Shown: positions 25,370-34,011, numbered from the stretch's first letter. The stretch: DNA of 64,000 bases from Pseudomonas mucoides (GCF_015461845.1 NZ_JACOPW010000012.1:60037-124036), one strand, 5' to 3'. Numbers and translations are program-made. The notes: generated from the letters alone by a model not told the origin.

Positions 25370-25596
25370 TAGTGAGCCTCAATGGGTGTGGACTTGGCCA
25401 GGCTTTCATCATCTGCATGGTCGACAGTGAGGCTAACCCATGCACCCTGCATTCGATACCCAACAAGAGGTTCAACAGCGTCTACTCGTAGCTGGCGGAA
25501 AATCATCGACGGGCTGTTGGCACGGTTTTAAGTGACCGAAGATTACTGCGTTGAGAAGATGCCCATCCTGGGCAGCGAATGTTGTTAGAGGATCGT

Positions 25597-25899
25597 ATGG
25601 CTGATACACGCAAAATGACCAAGGCTCAGAAATTTGTAGCAGACATGATCAAACACCGTGGCTTGGAGTTTGTTCAGCTGAGCATGCAGGTCGAGGTAGA
25701 TGGTGACATCGGGACAATCGTCGGAATGAACGACAGCGCGAACCTCAACGTACGATTTTCAAATCAGCTAAAGTACGGGAAGCATGTTCACAACTGCCAT
25801 CCATGCTGGAAAGTGAAATACTATAGTGCTGAGGGGAAGTGCATCGCTCACTTTGATGGTGATAAGTGTGTATTCCGCCCTGATCAGACTGTTGAATGA
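25597..25899 (+). CDS. small hypothetical protein
   Basis: 100 residues from ATG at 25597 with AGAGGATCG upstream. The GTIVGMNDSANLNVRF ... NCHPCWKVKYYSAEG region looks like a small beta-barrel domain seen in phage/plasmid accessory proteins. Function unknown. Confidence 0.6.
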   Translation: MADTRKMTKAQKFVADMIKHRGLEFVQLSMQVEVDGDIGTIVGMNDSANLNVRFSNQLKYGKHVHNCHPCWKVKYYSAEGKCIAHFDGDKCVFRPDQTVE

Positions 25900-25951
25900 A
25901 CTTTCACATCCAGCGGCCAATTACACGTCCTACTTAGTCAAAGGCTAAAGA

Positions 25952-26140
25952 ATGCAGTCATCAGACGAATCAATTTCTAAAATTACTATGTTCACAAAGG
26001 GCTCAGATGGGGTTTGGCTACCTGTGATCATTGACCCGATGGGTGATGCTGATAGAGAAAAGGACATCGAGCAGTATCTCGAAATTCAACGGGTTGAGCG
26101 CCAAACCCTGGAGAGCCAGGGCGAAAAGGTTCTAGGCTAA
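25952..26140 (+). CDS. small hypothetical protein
   Basis: 62 residues, acidic, ending in a helix (EIQRVERQTLESQGEKVLG). Follows 25597-25899 by 52 nt on the same strand. Unknown. Confidence 0.5.
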   Translation: MQSSDESISKITMFTKGSDGVWLPVIIDPMGDADREKDIEQYLEIQRVERQTLESQGEKVLG

Positions 26141-26201
26141 AAACAGTGCAATTCGCGCTGTGCAAACGTAGAGAACAGTTTGATTTGACCAGCTTTGCCG
26201 T

Positions 26202-27515
26202 TCAGTCATCACTGATCAAGGTCGCTACTAGGATTGGTTGGTTGCTTCGGGCGGTGAACATCATCGTGACCGAAACCTTGCTATACAACCCTCCAAAATA
26301 CTCATCAGCATTCACACCGGCGAGCCGCTGTTTCAAGGGTGTGGTGCTGGTAATGTGTTTGGATAGGAGGTTTTCGAATGCATCGTGATCCGAGTCAATC
26401 CAAGCTTGCAGGTCGGTTCTCAACTGGGCAATTGGCTTGAGCTTCTTGCCCTTTGTTTTAGCCCTTGGAAGATGCGTTCCAAGCACTTCTGTTTTCTTGA
26501 TGGAATAGCTTAGAGCCACTGAGAGCAGCTTTACTCCGTTGGGTGCTGAGAGCTTCACAACCATCGTCGTGTCCGAGGACATTGCTCTGAGGTCTTCTGG
26601 CTTCACAGAAAGCTCAATCTGAACGGTCTTGAATGGCGCAGGCAGGATTCCGCGAATCTTCATGCTCTGAGCTATCTTAGTTATCTGCCTCCCAGCCAGG
26701 CGAGCCCAGCCGACATGCTTCTGATTGAGGACGCAAAGGCATCGAGAGCCCTTATCCAGCGGAGGCAGGATCTTGTTTCGCTTCTTCCAGCTAAGCAGGT
26801 CGACCCCGGGCTCAAACCGTAAGCATGGCGATGCTTTGGTAGGGGTTACAGTGCCTAGATGGTTAATGCCAGACGGATGTGCGGATTTCACTGTCTCTTG
26901 GAGTTCAGCAAGGGCTGCCGATTTCCTCGATCGCCTCTCACCCTCCAGGCGAAGCTCTTGAGCATTTAACCGTTCCGCATTCGCTCGTTTTGCATCAACT
27001 TCAATGGTGCGAAGTGACTCATTGAATCGCTCGTATGCCTCCTTGCCGCGCTCTACATCCTCAGCCATCTGGTGGAACCAATCCCAGTCGACCTGAACTA
27101 GATCTGGATCAGTAGTCCATTCCCGCACCAAATTTCGTACTGACTCACAGGTTTTGTCTCGAGCTGAACCGTCGAAACAGACACTCAGCTCCTTGTTCCA
27201 CCTCCCTCCCTGAGTCAGGTTTTGGCTCCCTAGGGTGACAAACTCATCCTCATCCATGATCACTTTTGCATGCAGCTTCGGCACTACGAAGACTTTACAC
27301 TCCTTTTTGAGTAGCTGTTTGAATGCATTCAGCTTTGACGCACCGCTGAGAAAATCGCGGAGATCGAAGCGTGTATAGAACGTAGCTTTCTTGTTCGCGA
27401 GCAGCGTTAGAGTAGGGTTCTTCGTGATGTAGGGGGAGAGCACGGTAAGTTGAGACTGAGCACTGGTGATCTGTTGAATCCACCGCGGGGCCATCTTCGT
27501 TCGAATGCGGATCAT
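26202..27515 (-). CDS. phospholipase-D-like (HKD) protein
   Basis: 437 residues from ATG at 27515; the frame to 27725 overlaps the divergent gene and is rejected. The N-terminal 115 residues form a PLD-type half: VLSPYI, then LHAKVIMDEDEFVTLGSQNL with H82 and K84, and the following GSxN plus N..E. The expected Asp of HxKx4D is replaced by Glu at that exact place, with Asp on both sides. A coiled coil follows (about 150-220), then a beta-rich C-terminal domain. Single-HKD proteins work as dimers, often as nucleases (BfiI, DrmC). A defence-type nuclease is plausible but unproven. Confidence 0.75.
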   Translation of the reverse strand: MIRIRTKMAPRWIQQITSAQSQLTVLSPYITKNPTLTLLANKKATFYTRFDLRDFLSGASKLNAFKQLLKKECKVFVVPKLHAKVIMDEDEFVTLGSQNLTQGGRWNKELSVCFDGSARDKTCESVRNLVREWTTDPDLVQVDWDWFHQMAEDVERGKEAYERFNESLRTIEVDAKRANAERLNAQELRLEGERRSRKSAALAELQETVKSAHPSGINHLGTVTPTKASPCLRFEPGVDLLSWKKRNKILPPLDKGSRCLCVLNQKHVGWARLAGRQITKIAQSMKIRGILPAPFKTVQIELSVKPEDLRAMSSDTTMVVKLSAPNGVKLLSVALSYSIKKTEVLGTHLPRAKTKGKKLKPIAQLRTDLQAWIDSDHDAFENLLSKHITSTTPLKQRLAGVNADEYFGGLYSKVSVTMMFTARSNQPILVATLISDD

Positions 27516-27637
27516 CGGTCCTACCCTGGAAAGCCGGAAATGTACGTTAGGCCCAGTATATCGGCAGCTTAACTCTGTGGTCGCGTGCACATGCACCGTT
27601 AGAATGCTCACCAGACTCCGTGACTGGAAACGAATCA

Positions 27638-28069
27638 ATGGATGTTCACCACTTAGCACCACCAGAGCTGGCAAGATTGGCAGCGAGCTCGAGAGAGATC
27701 TTTGAAGGCATTCTGGCTCAATCACTGGGCCACCAGCGCACGCTGGGTACCTGTCTGTATGCGGCGGTGATGTGCGCGGCGGTAATCAACCGCTTTACGA
27801 GTTTCCAGGCCGCTGTGCGTGGGGGGGATGGTGATTCGGATGGGGGGCTCTACATCGACTGGGTTGGTCATGGTCACTATTGGGTGGAGGCGACAGCCGG
27901 CGATCAAGCCTTTGTTGTCGATGTCACTGCGGACCAGTTCGGGCTCCCCAAGGTAGTAGTGGCGCCCCTTGAAGATCTGCCAGCCAGGTACATACCTGGT
28001 GATCAGAAAGCAGTGGATGAACATGCTGCTGAGCTGATGCTTGAAATCCAGTCGGAACAAGCCGGGTAA
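27638..28069 (+). CDS. papain/transglutaminase-like C-H-D protein
   Basis: 143 residues from ATG at 27638. TCLYAAVMCA (C39), GHGHYWVEA (H80) and FVVDVTADQFG (D95) give the Cys-His-Asp order and spacing of a compact transglutaminase-like cysteine peptidase fold. Partner and substrate unknown. It is divergent from the PLD-like gene, with 122 nt between the two starts, so the two may be linked. A second protein with the same triad order is at 49058-49438. Confidence 0.6.
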   Translation: MDVHHLAPPELARLAASSREIFEGILAQSLGHQRTLGTCLYAAVMCAAVINRFTSFQAAVRGGDGDSDGGLYIDWVGHGHYWVEATAGDQAFVVDVTADQFGLPKVVVAPLEDLPARYIPGDQKAVDEHAAELMLEIQSEQAG

Positions 28070-28096
28070 TGCGATCGGTTTGTTTTGGTTACATGC

Positions 28097-28135
28097 TGTT
28101 GGCACGAGCATTCGTGCAGTTATCCTTACTCTCAC
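28097..28135 (+). promoter_or_regulatory. TGTTGGCAC-variant promoter module, plus strand
   Basis: Left box TGTTGGCAC at 28097-28105, right box TCCTTACTCTCAC. Ends 40 nt before GTG 28176. Weak match. Confidence 0.45.
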
Positions 28136-28175
28136 AGCCCCGAACGGGGTACTGATCACATTCGGGAGCGTCATC

Positions 28176-28688
28176 GTGAAGAAAACTGATATTGGCGTAG
28201 GGCGGTTCTACACCGACGGCAAAGCGGGTCTGCGTGAAGTTCTTGCTGAGGGGCCGCAGTTCAAGCTGTACGAAGCGGTCGCAGATGAGGACTGCCTCCG
28301 TTATAAGCCTCATGTGAGTTCGGGCGGCATTCCTGCTGGGACCGAAAGCAACACCACTCGAGTTTCATTTGCCGCCTGGGCCAAGTCCGAAGTCCTCCCG
28401 GATGATGTAGGCCAGTGGCTTATCAATCACCAGTCGATTTCCATCGCTAAGAAGCTATCACCGGGGCAGCGAGCCTTCCTCGCGACGTTTGATCGTGATC
28501 TAAACCTGACAAGCAGTATTAGTTGCCAGCGTGGTGAATTCCGCTCTGCCAAGTCTTGCCGGGAGAAAGGGTTAATCGCTGAAATGCCTGAGTCATTGGC
28601 TAAGGATATGGATCATTTCGAAATCATCTTCACCGGCCTGGGCCTGGCCGTTCTAAAGCGTGTCCTTGAGGATCCCGCGTACGCCTGA
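28176..28688 (+). CDS. hypothetical protein
   Basis: 170 residues from GTG at 28176 (GGGAG upstream); the frame to 28041 overlaps the preceding gene. Soluble with TTRVSFAAWAKSEVLPDD and a basic Cys-containing stretch (SCQRGEFRSAKSCREKG). Function unknown. Confidence 0.6.
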   Translation: MKKTDIGVGRFYTDGKAGLREVLAEGPQFKLYEAVADEDCLRYKPHVSSGGIPAGTESNTTRVSFAAWAKSEVLPDDVGQWLINHQSISIAKKLSPGQRAFLATFDRDLNLTSSISCQRGEFRSAKSCREKGLIAEMPESLAKDMDHFEIIFTGLGLAVLKRVLEDPAYA

Positions 28689-28712
28689 GATGATCTGCAT
28701 AGGAGCCGGACA

Positions 28713-28811
28713 ATGGGTTCCAAACGAAAGGGAAAGCAAACGCTGATCAGGTTTTGTGTCCTCGCTATATCAATTGTTGTAGCGCAGGCCGCGACTGCAG
28801 CTTTCCCCTGA
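28713..28811 (+). CDS. 32-residue signal-peptide-like small protein
   Basis: ATG at 28713 with AGGAG eight bases upstream, stop at 28809-28811. The product is a basic N-terminus (MGSKRKGKQ), a hydrophobic core (FCVLAISIVVAQAATAA) and FP-stop, i.e. almost nothing but an export signal or membrane helix. It could be a tiny membrane peptide or a leader. Confidence 0.5.
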   Translation: MGSKRKGKQTLIRFCVLAISIVVAQAATAAFP

Positions 28812-28868
28812 ATTGCAGGCTCTGCTAAAAGCCCTCGCTGGGCTCAACAAAGTTTGAGGAAAATCTCG

Positions 28869-29252
28869 ATGAATGCCGAATTTCACCCGGCAACCGTTAC
28901 CGCAAAAGATGTGATGTTGTGCTGGAACCCTGGCACCGATCAGGTAGCACTGGTGCGGTGGCCAGATAAAGCTAACAACAGCCGTCAATATCGATCCTCG
29001 GCCCTGGCCTGCTATACATATATCCACGAAATGTCTTTTGAACAGCGCAAGACTCAGATTTTCGTTTCTGCGATGCATCTGATCGCTCGCGATGAATGCG
29101 ATCCAAAAGCGGTACACCGGGCCCTAAGCGGGCTCAAGGAATATTGCGCCGGCTGCGCGCCGGACATGCCTGTTTTGGCAAAAGGTATTGAGCTTCCATT
29201 GGGTAATTTGTACCCGGAAATGGAGTTCAGCGACGAAGGTGCTTCGCGATAG
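28869..29252 (+). CDS. hypothetical protein, frame open past its amber stop
   Basis: 127 residues from ATG at 28869 with GAGGAAAA upstream. Contains four Cys in the second half (DECD, YCAGCAPD). After the TAG at 29250-29252 the same frame stays open for 48 codons to TGA at 29397-29399, and the continuation reads like protein (YFEASAMGEALFKDGDTVY). Either the gene carries a recent nonsense change or the TAG is read through; a separate start at ATG 29295 is also possible. Confidence 0.6.
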   Translation: MNAEFHPATVTAKDVMLCWNPGTDQVALVRWPDKANNSRQYRSSALACYTYIHEMSFEQRKTQIFVSAMHLIARDECDPKAVHRALSGLKEYCAGCAPDMPVLAKGIELPLGNLYPEMEFSDEGASR

Positions 29253-29399
29253 GATAATTGCCGTATACGTGTCCCGTACTTCGAAGCTTCGGCTATGGGA
29301 GAGGCGCTGTTTAAGGACGGCGACACCGTATATCGCGCGGCCGTCGTGGGTGGGAGCAATGCAACTGCTCAGTATCTGAAATCCAAGGGTGGTAAGTGA
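29253..29399 (+). pseudogene. in-frame continuation after amber codon of 28869-29252
   Basis: 48 sense codons directly after the TAG, ending TGA at 29397. Codon choice (CTG, GCC, GGC, GTC, AAG) looks coding. The part from ATG 29295 gives a 34-residue ORF, but no good ribosome site precedes it. Confidence 0.4.
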
Positions 29400-29403
29400 A
29401 AAG

Positions 29404-29691
29404 ATGACGACCGCAAGCAAGCATGAACTGGAGCCATACTGGGGGATCGTAGGTGCTGGCTTGGCCAGCCGGCGAGCAATGCCGGGAGCGATGAACATCA
29501 GCCCTGAGCACAAGGCCCCGCAATACGTTGTAACGCTATGCGAGGCTCTTCTCGCGCAGTTGCAGTCTGCGGGTGCAAATGACGTAACACTGAAGGATTT
29601 GACCCGCTTGGAGCGTACTTGCACTGGTGCTGATTACAAGCACAAGCTCGCCCTGCGGTGCTTGCAGCTTGAGCGCCCGGTTGAGGCTTAG
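29404..29691 (+). CDS. small hypothetical protein
   Basis: 95 residues from ATG at 29404; GTG 29389 is an alternative. Helical (VVTLCEALLAQLQSAG), with a Thr/Lys-rich C-terminal half. Its end overlaps the convergent gene 29688-30146 by four bases. Confidence 0.55.
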   Translation: MTTASKHELEPYWGIVGAGLASRRAMPGAMNISPEHKAPQYVVTLCEALLAQLQSAGANDVTLKDLTRLERTCTGADYKHKLALRCLQLERPVEA

Positions 29692-30146
29692 CTCGGCTGG
29701 GAGCTTTCGTAGTTTTCAATCCAGTCTTCCAGCCCCTTGGCCAGGGTCTGAAGACGTTGGGCTGGCTGGATTTCAGTGAACACTGGTCGAACTAGCCAAG
29801 CCTCGATCTGTACGATGATCTCGTTTATCTGTTCTTCCCCGCCCCAGTCGCAGTCCTGGTATTTCTGCTTTGTGAAACAGAACCATTGCACTTCGTCATC
29901 AGACTGCAATGGGGAGTAGTGCTCGAGCATTACGGTTTCGATTTTGCCTGCCAGCTTGACAACGCCAACTTTCATGGTTTCGCTGACTGATGCCAGGGTG
30001 CCCGGCGGCATACTGAGCAATCGGTCGCCAATCAGAAAAGCCAACTCCTGCATGCGGTTCAGGTGGGCGTCGTACTCAGGAAACAGTTGCGGCGGCTGAC
30101 CTGGGCGATAGATGCCAGTCGTTGTCAGGGCTTTGTTCATTTGCAT
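29688..30146 (-). CDS. hypothetical helical protein
   Basis: 152 residues from ATG at 30146, 22 nt after the promoter module; an upstream ATG at 30179 lies inside the right box. All-helical in appearance with a QWFCFTKQKYQDCDWGG insertion. Function unknown. Confidence 0.6.
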   Translation of the reverse strand: MQMNKALTTTGIYRPGQPPQLFPEYDAHLNRMQELAFLIGDRLLSMPPGTLASVSETMKVGVVKLAGKIETVMLEHYSPLQSDDEVQWFCFTKQKYQDCDWGGEEQINEIIVQIEAWLVRPVFTEIQPAQRLQTLAKGLEDWIENYESSQPS

Positions 30147-30167
30147 GGTGGCTTCATCAATGGCTAA

Positions 30168-30206
30168 GAGATGAGCCATCGTAAATCGCGTTATGGCGTG
30201 CCAGAA
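30168..30206 (-). promoter_or_regulatory. TTCTGGCAC-type promoter module
   Basis: Left box TTCTGGCAC at 30206-30198, right box CGATGGCTCATCT. Ends 22 nt before ATG 30146. Confidence 0.75.
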
Positions 30207-30236
30207 GCCAAGCGCCAGCTCCTGGCTTGTTGAGGA

Positions 30237-30614
30237 TCACTCGACGGTTGACTCCCTGAGCTTGTCGAGGACGTCTGGATAGTTCGAGTGCAGCTCTGGC
30301 CAGCCAGTGCCGGGGTTGAGTGCCTCTGCTGGGAGCTTACCAGTGCTAACGAGATATCGAATGCGAGGGTGGGCATGCCCTACCTTGGCCAGCCAACCGG
30401 CGCAGGCGAATTCCTCTCCCACCCGGCTTTGGTGACATGCGAATATCGGGTCGAGATAACTTGGACCCATCCCATTGATGTCCGGGCTGCAGTTTCTCAG
30501 CCGTTCAGCCTTCTCCAGATCAAAATTGGGAATGTCTGAGGCTTCTTGATTCACTCGCCAAGGACAAGAGCCGCAGGGCTTTTTGAGAGGGTTCAGCGCG
30601 CATGAACTGGACAC
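30237..30614 (-). CDS. DUF6283-family Cys-rich protein
   Basis: 125 residues from GTG with AAGGTGATC upstream. Family marks: KPCGSCPWR near the N-terminus, FACHQS, and CAGWLAKVGH, followed by IRYLV. The conserved Cys and His residues probably bind a metal. DUF6283 proteins are common in phages and plasmids; their function is not known to me. Confidence 0.75.
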   Translation of the reverse strand: MSSSCALNPLKKPCGSCPWRVNQEASDIPNFDLEKAERLRNCSPDINGMGPSYLDPIFACHQSRVGEEFACAGWLAKVGHAHPRIRYLVSTGKLPAEALNPGTGWPELHSNYPDVLDKLRESTVE

Positions 30615-30762
30615 GGGTGATCACCTTGATCTGGGCGGTTCAGAGACCATTATTATGCCTGAGCTGTGAATCGCCACCCTAGCTCAGGGGCTAAACACGG
30701 CGGCGGCCGGTTGAGCTGCTCCGTCTAGTTTTCCCGCGACGGAGTAGCGGTGGCGTTGGGAG

Positions 30763-31749
30763 TTAGTTGGTGGCGACTGCTGGCAGTGCATCCCCGGTCG
30801 CAGTGCGATGTGCATTTCGTAAGTTGGCCAGCGCAGTGAACAGAGCTTGTAGGTCGCCGCCGAGTTTCAGCTGCAGTGTTACTTCGCCGGGTGTGTCGCC
30901 CATCATCGGCAGCTCTTTCTCAAGTGCATCTGCGAGAGTGAGCAGCGCAGGGACAGACGCATCGAGATCTTTGCGGCTGAAAAGGGGCGAGGGCGCCGAA
31001 GTGTTCTTGGGTGTGATCTTCTTGTGGCCGTTTTCGCGTGCTTTGGCCAGTTGATCTCGCATGTGAACTACGGTGTCCGCCCCTTTCAGCTGGCACTTGA
31101 GATCTTCGTTGATCGCGCGCTTAACCGATACCTGTCCGGCCACAACCATTTGTTTTACTTCAGCTGGTACACGGTCGAAGTCCAGCATGGTGCGCACATG
31201 GCTCTCCTTGACGTGGAGACGGGTGGCAATCTCAGGGACGGTCATCTTGAGCTCAATCAGTTCGCGATACGAGTTGCCCAACTCCACAGGCTTCATGGCC
31301 ACCTGACGGTTAGAGTTCAGCTGGCGGATGATGATCGACGCAGGGTCCGCATCGGTTTCCATAACCCACACCTGCTTGATGGTGCAGCCCTCGGAGATGG
31401 CAAGCATCAGGCCAGCGTAGCGAGTAATGCCGGTCACCACTCGAAGCTTGCCGCTTTCTGGTACCACAGTCATAGGATCGACGTGGTCGCCAGCCTTGTA
31501 AGCATTGGCGAAGCTACGGATCTGGTCCGGATCCAAGGATTCACGACGGGAGTCGGACATGTAGCAAACCAATAGAGCGACGGGTAGTGCAAACGCGTTG
31601 TTGCGTTTCGGGGCGAAATCGAGCCCGAGTTGTTGGTTCTTGATCAGGGTCTGGGTTACGTCGTGAAACTTGCGCAGAGAATTGCATGCGGCGAGGGAGT
31701 CGATGGCATGAGGGGTGATCAGGTCCGCGGCGATGTTGGGGGTAGTCAT
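30763..31749 (-). CDS. ParB/KorB-like DNA-binding protein
   Basis: 328 residues; ACAGGAG before ATG. The N-terminal region (SLDPDQIRSFANAYKAGD ... TVVPESGKLRVVTGITRYAG) follows the ParB N-terminal pattern with a diverged box. A helix-turn-helix follows (VPEIATRLHVKESHVRTML, then RVPAEVKQMVVAGQVS). The C-terminus after a Lys/Pro linker is helical and may dimerise. There is no ParA gene next to it and I see no parS-like repeats, so a regulator role is as likely as partition. It has its own promoter module. Confidence 0.75.
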   Translation of the reverse strand: MTTPNIAADLITPHAIDSLAACNSLRKFHDVTQTLIKNQQLGLDFAPKRNNAFALPVALLVCYMSDSRRESLDPDQIRSFANAYKAGDHVDPMTVVPESGKLRVVTGITRYAGLMLAISEGCTIKQVWVMETDADPASIIIRQLNSNRQVAMKPVELGNSYRELIELKMTVPEIATRLHVKESHVRTMLDFDRVPAEVKQMVVAGQVSVKRAINEDLKCQLKGADTVVHMRDQLAKARENGHKKITPKNTSAPSPLFSRKDLDASVPALLTLADALEKELPMMGDTPGEVTLQLKLGGDLQALFTALANLRNAHRTATGDALPAVATN

Positions 31750-31768
31750 GAGGAGTTCTCCTGTTAGT

Positions 31769-31807
31769 TAATGAGCCTAGTTTCCTACTGATTTAGGTGT
31801 GCCAGAA
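31769..31807 (-). promoter_or_regulatory. TTCTGGCAC-type promoter module
   Basis: Left box TTCTGGCAC at 31807-31799, right box AACTAGGCTCATT. Ends 20 nt before ATG 31749. Confidence 0.75.
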
Positions 31808-32506
31808 CCATACTTTAAAAAAATACGTAGCTTGAAAGCCCGTGTGCTCAGTAAAGAAAACGGCATATTTTTTACTTCCTTTAAATCGGCATGACAGAGT
31901 TTGTAAAAGTTTAGGAATTGGCTTTTATTTTCCATCCGGCCAAGTTAGATTGTTCAGGTGTTTTCTTTTGTGGTGGTCGTGAGATGTCGAGACATAAATT
32001 CTATTCTTTTTGTACGGATTCAAATGTACAGGTGTATTTTTGTATTTTCGCTCTGGGTTCGATGCTTGGCATTGTGGTATTGATGTTGCTGGCTAGGACT
32101 TCAGGTGCTTCGATCTCTGGAGTGGACGTAGTTACCTATATGCATTTTGGTTTGCTTTCATCACTCTTCACCTGGTTTGCATATTGTGAATTTTGGGTGG
32201 GGTGGAGATTTCCGAACAACCTATTAACAGATGCGGCTGCTGTTCTCCTCGTTGCAGCAGCGCCTTTGCACTTGCTGTTCTTCCCACTTATATTCAAATA
32301 GTTCAGGCTTTTTGGCGTCATTTTGTATTGTAAAATAGTTAGTTAGGTAGGATGGGCCTCAGTGATTAACAAATCTACTCATTGACCTATGAGTTGCGGA
32401 ATCATGTGTGAGATTTTAACGAGTAGGCATGCCCAAAAAATCAATAGGGAATTTCAGGGGGCGCAGGTTAGGATAGGTGTCATACCAACTTGCCCAGCAT
32501 GACAAT
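31808..32506 (+). other. AT-rich islet
   Basis: This stretch is visibly richer in A+T than its surroundings (runs such as TTTAAAAAAATACG and TATTTTTTACTTCC). It holds only the membrane protein gene 31984-32301. Composition suggests separate origin or a regulatory/curved DNA region. Confidence 0.5.
31984..32301 (+). CDS. small multi-pass membrane protein, unknown
   Basis: 105 residues from ATG at 31984 (GTCGTGAG upstream, modest). Three hydrophobic segments (VYFCIFALGSMLGIVVLMLLA; FGLLSSLFTWFAYCEFWVGW; AAVLLVAAAPLHLLFFPLIF). Low-GC codon use differs from neighbours, in keeping with the AT-rich islet. Confidence 0.55.
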   Translation: MSRHKFYSFCTDSNVQVYFCIFALGSMLGIVVLMLLARTSGASISGVDVVTYMHFGLLSSLFTWFAYCEFWVGWRFPNNLLTDAAAVLLVAAAPLHLLFFPLIFK

Positions 32507-33496
32507 ATGAACGACCAGACAGTATTGAACCTTACCTCTATGGCCAGAAGCATTGAAAATGCAGTGGTGCAAGATTCAAGATCAATCATGGCCGAGTGGG
32601 TTATTAAGTCTATTGAAAGATTGGCTAAGGAAGCGGGGCTCCTTGAGAAGCTAGTGACTGATGCCGCAGGGGACGTGTCCGGACCATTGACCCTGATATT
32701 CGCGATTCAACTCAAGCTTGCACCTCTGATCGGAGCAAAGATCGGGGTGGCCTGCACGAAGGGACATCTGGGACGGTGGGAGTTCGTGGATATGCCCAAC
32801 TTAAACGAGCAGTTTTCGACCGTGCGCGAGATCGCCGTAGGGGCGATCGGAACCCTTGATCGGGACTCAATGGAGCGTTTCGGGTACCGAGTGACGGACG
32901 TATTCAAGCAGGTTGTCGCCACCGGCGAAGACCAGCACCAAGCAAATGCCCGGGTTTATGCTGAGAAGGTAGGCTTGCATCAAGCTGGTGAGGCTCCTGA
33001 ACGAGAACAACCTGCAGCTCCGAGCGCCCCGACAGCTATCGACCTGACGGAGGCCTGCGCAGTCCTTCAAGCCGATTTTGCTCGTGACGGGCTCGATGTC
33101 CATAGCCAAGATCTCATGAAGATCTTCTTGGATGAAGTGCGGGCCCTTAACTTGGGCAGTCAGGTTGCAACCCTTCCAGATGGCCACATCTACTGCGACC
33201 TGTCACTGCTGTATCTCGCGCATGCCAAATGGGTAGGAATAATTGCACAGACTTTGGAACTGGCATTGTCCGAGGACCTTGAGTCAATCACGGTCGCACC
33301 AGCTGCGACGCAGACCCTAAAAAGCCTCAAGGGCCTTGGGTATTTGCGAATCCGGGTGATGGAGGCTGAGACCTCAAATAAACGAGGCTTTGGCGTACTG
33401 GAGCCTATATTTGAGTCAGCTCGAACAGGTGAGTCGATGGAGCAGGCGAGGGTCAGGCTGCACCACCAGAGCCTGGGTCTTCGTCCGGTGAAGTAG
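32507..33496 (+). CDS. hypothetical protein
   Basis: 329 residues from ATG at 32507; GTG 32477 is an alternative with AGGATAG nearby. N-terminal helical domain (about 1-170), a Pro/Glu/Ala linker (APEREQPAAPSAP), then a second helical domain. No motif recognised; the two-domain layout suggests a scaffold or DNA-associated protein, without direct support. Confidence 0.65.
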   Translation: MNDQTVLNLTSMARSIENAVVQDSRSIMAEWVIKSIERLAKEAGLLEKLVTDAAGDVSGPLTLIFAIQLKLAPLIGAKIGVACTKGHLGRWEFVDMPNLNEQFSTVREIAVGAIGTLDRDSMERFGYRVTDVFKQVVATGEDQHQANARVYAEKVGLHQAGEAPEREQPAAPSAPTAIDLTEACAVLQADFARDGLDVHSQDLMKIFLDEVRALNLGSQVATLPDGHIYCDLSLLYLAHAKWVGIIAQTLELALSEDLESITVAPAATQTLKSLKGLGYLRIRVMEAETSNKRGFGVLEPIFESARTGESMEQARVRLHHQSLGLRPVK

Positions 33497-33522
33497 CACC
33501 GCTCAGACCCAGGGCAAAAAAA

Positions 33523-33990
33523 GTGAAGTTTTTGTTAGGCCAGTTTGAGGTGCATGAATCAGGTTTGAAACATAAGCTCGGCGTTCAATTTCCCTTTGCG
33601 TGCCGGCTAATGACTACCGCAGCGGTCGGGCTCCTCGCCCAAACTACCAAATCGCGACGCACATGCCTGTGGCTTGTGCTCGCAACGCTGGGCACAACTG
33701 TTGCCAGCTCACTGATCAGCGATTTCGAAGACAGCATCATGCTCGGGATAGCTGCAACCGTCCTGCTGTTGGTCGTGAACTGTCTACCCTGGAGCTTCAA
33801 AATCCACGGAGACACACCCGTTGAACTTCTGTACCTGTCCGACTATTTCAAGCCCGTGTTGATAGCACTTACCGTAGTGGTAGCTCTTGCATCTATGGGG
33901 GGAGGTAGTGACACCTGGAGCGCCATCTCATCGCTTCTGATGGTGAGCACCGCACTGTTACCTTTGCGCAAAAAGCTTCTACGAGCCTGA
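33523..33990 (+). CDS. multi-pass membrane protein, unknown
   Basis: 155 residues from GTG with AGGGC upstream, 26 nt after 32507-33496 on the same strand. About four hydrophobic segments (CLWLVLATLGTTVASSLI; IMLGIAATVLLLVVNCLPW; PVLIALTVVVALASMGGG; ISSLLMVSTALLPL). Short loops; no transport motif. Confidence 0.6.
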   Translation: MKFLLGQFEVHESGLKHKLGVQFPFACRLMTTAAVGLLAQTTKSRRTCLWLVLATLGTTVASSLISDFEDSIMLGIAATVLLLVVNCLPWSFKIHGDTPVELLYLSDYFKPVLIALTVVVALASMGGGSDTWSAISSLLMVSTALLPLRKKLLRA

Positions 33991-34011
33991 ACGCTAACCC
34001 TGGGCCGGCAT

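Noticed and set aside
31024..31575. 183-codon plus-strand frame.
   Set aside because: It is the antisense shadow of the ParB-like gene.
30763..31749. A plasmid partition locus.
   Set aside because: No ParA gene and no parS-like repeats near the ParB-like gene, so partition cannot be claimed from this window.
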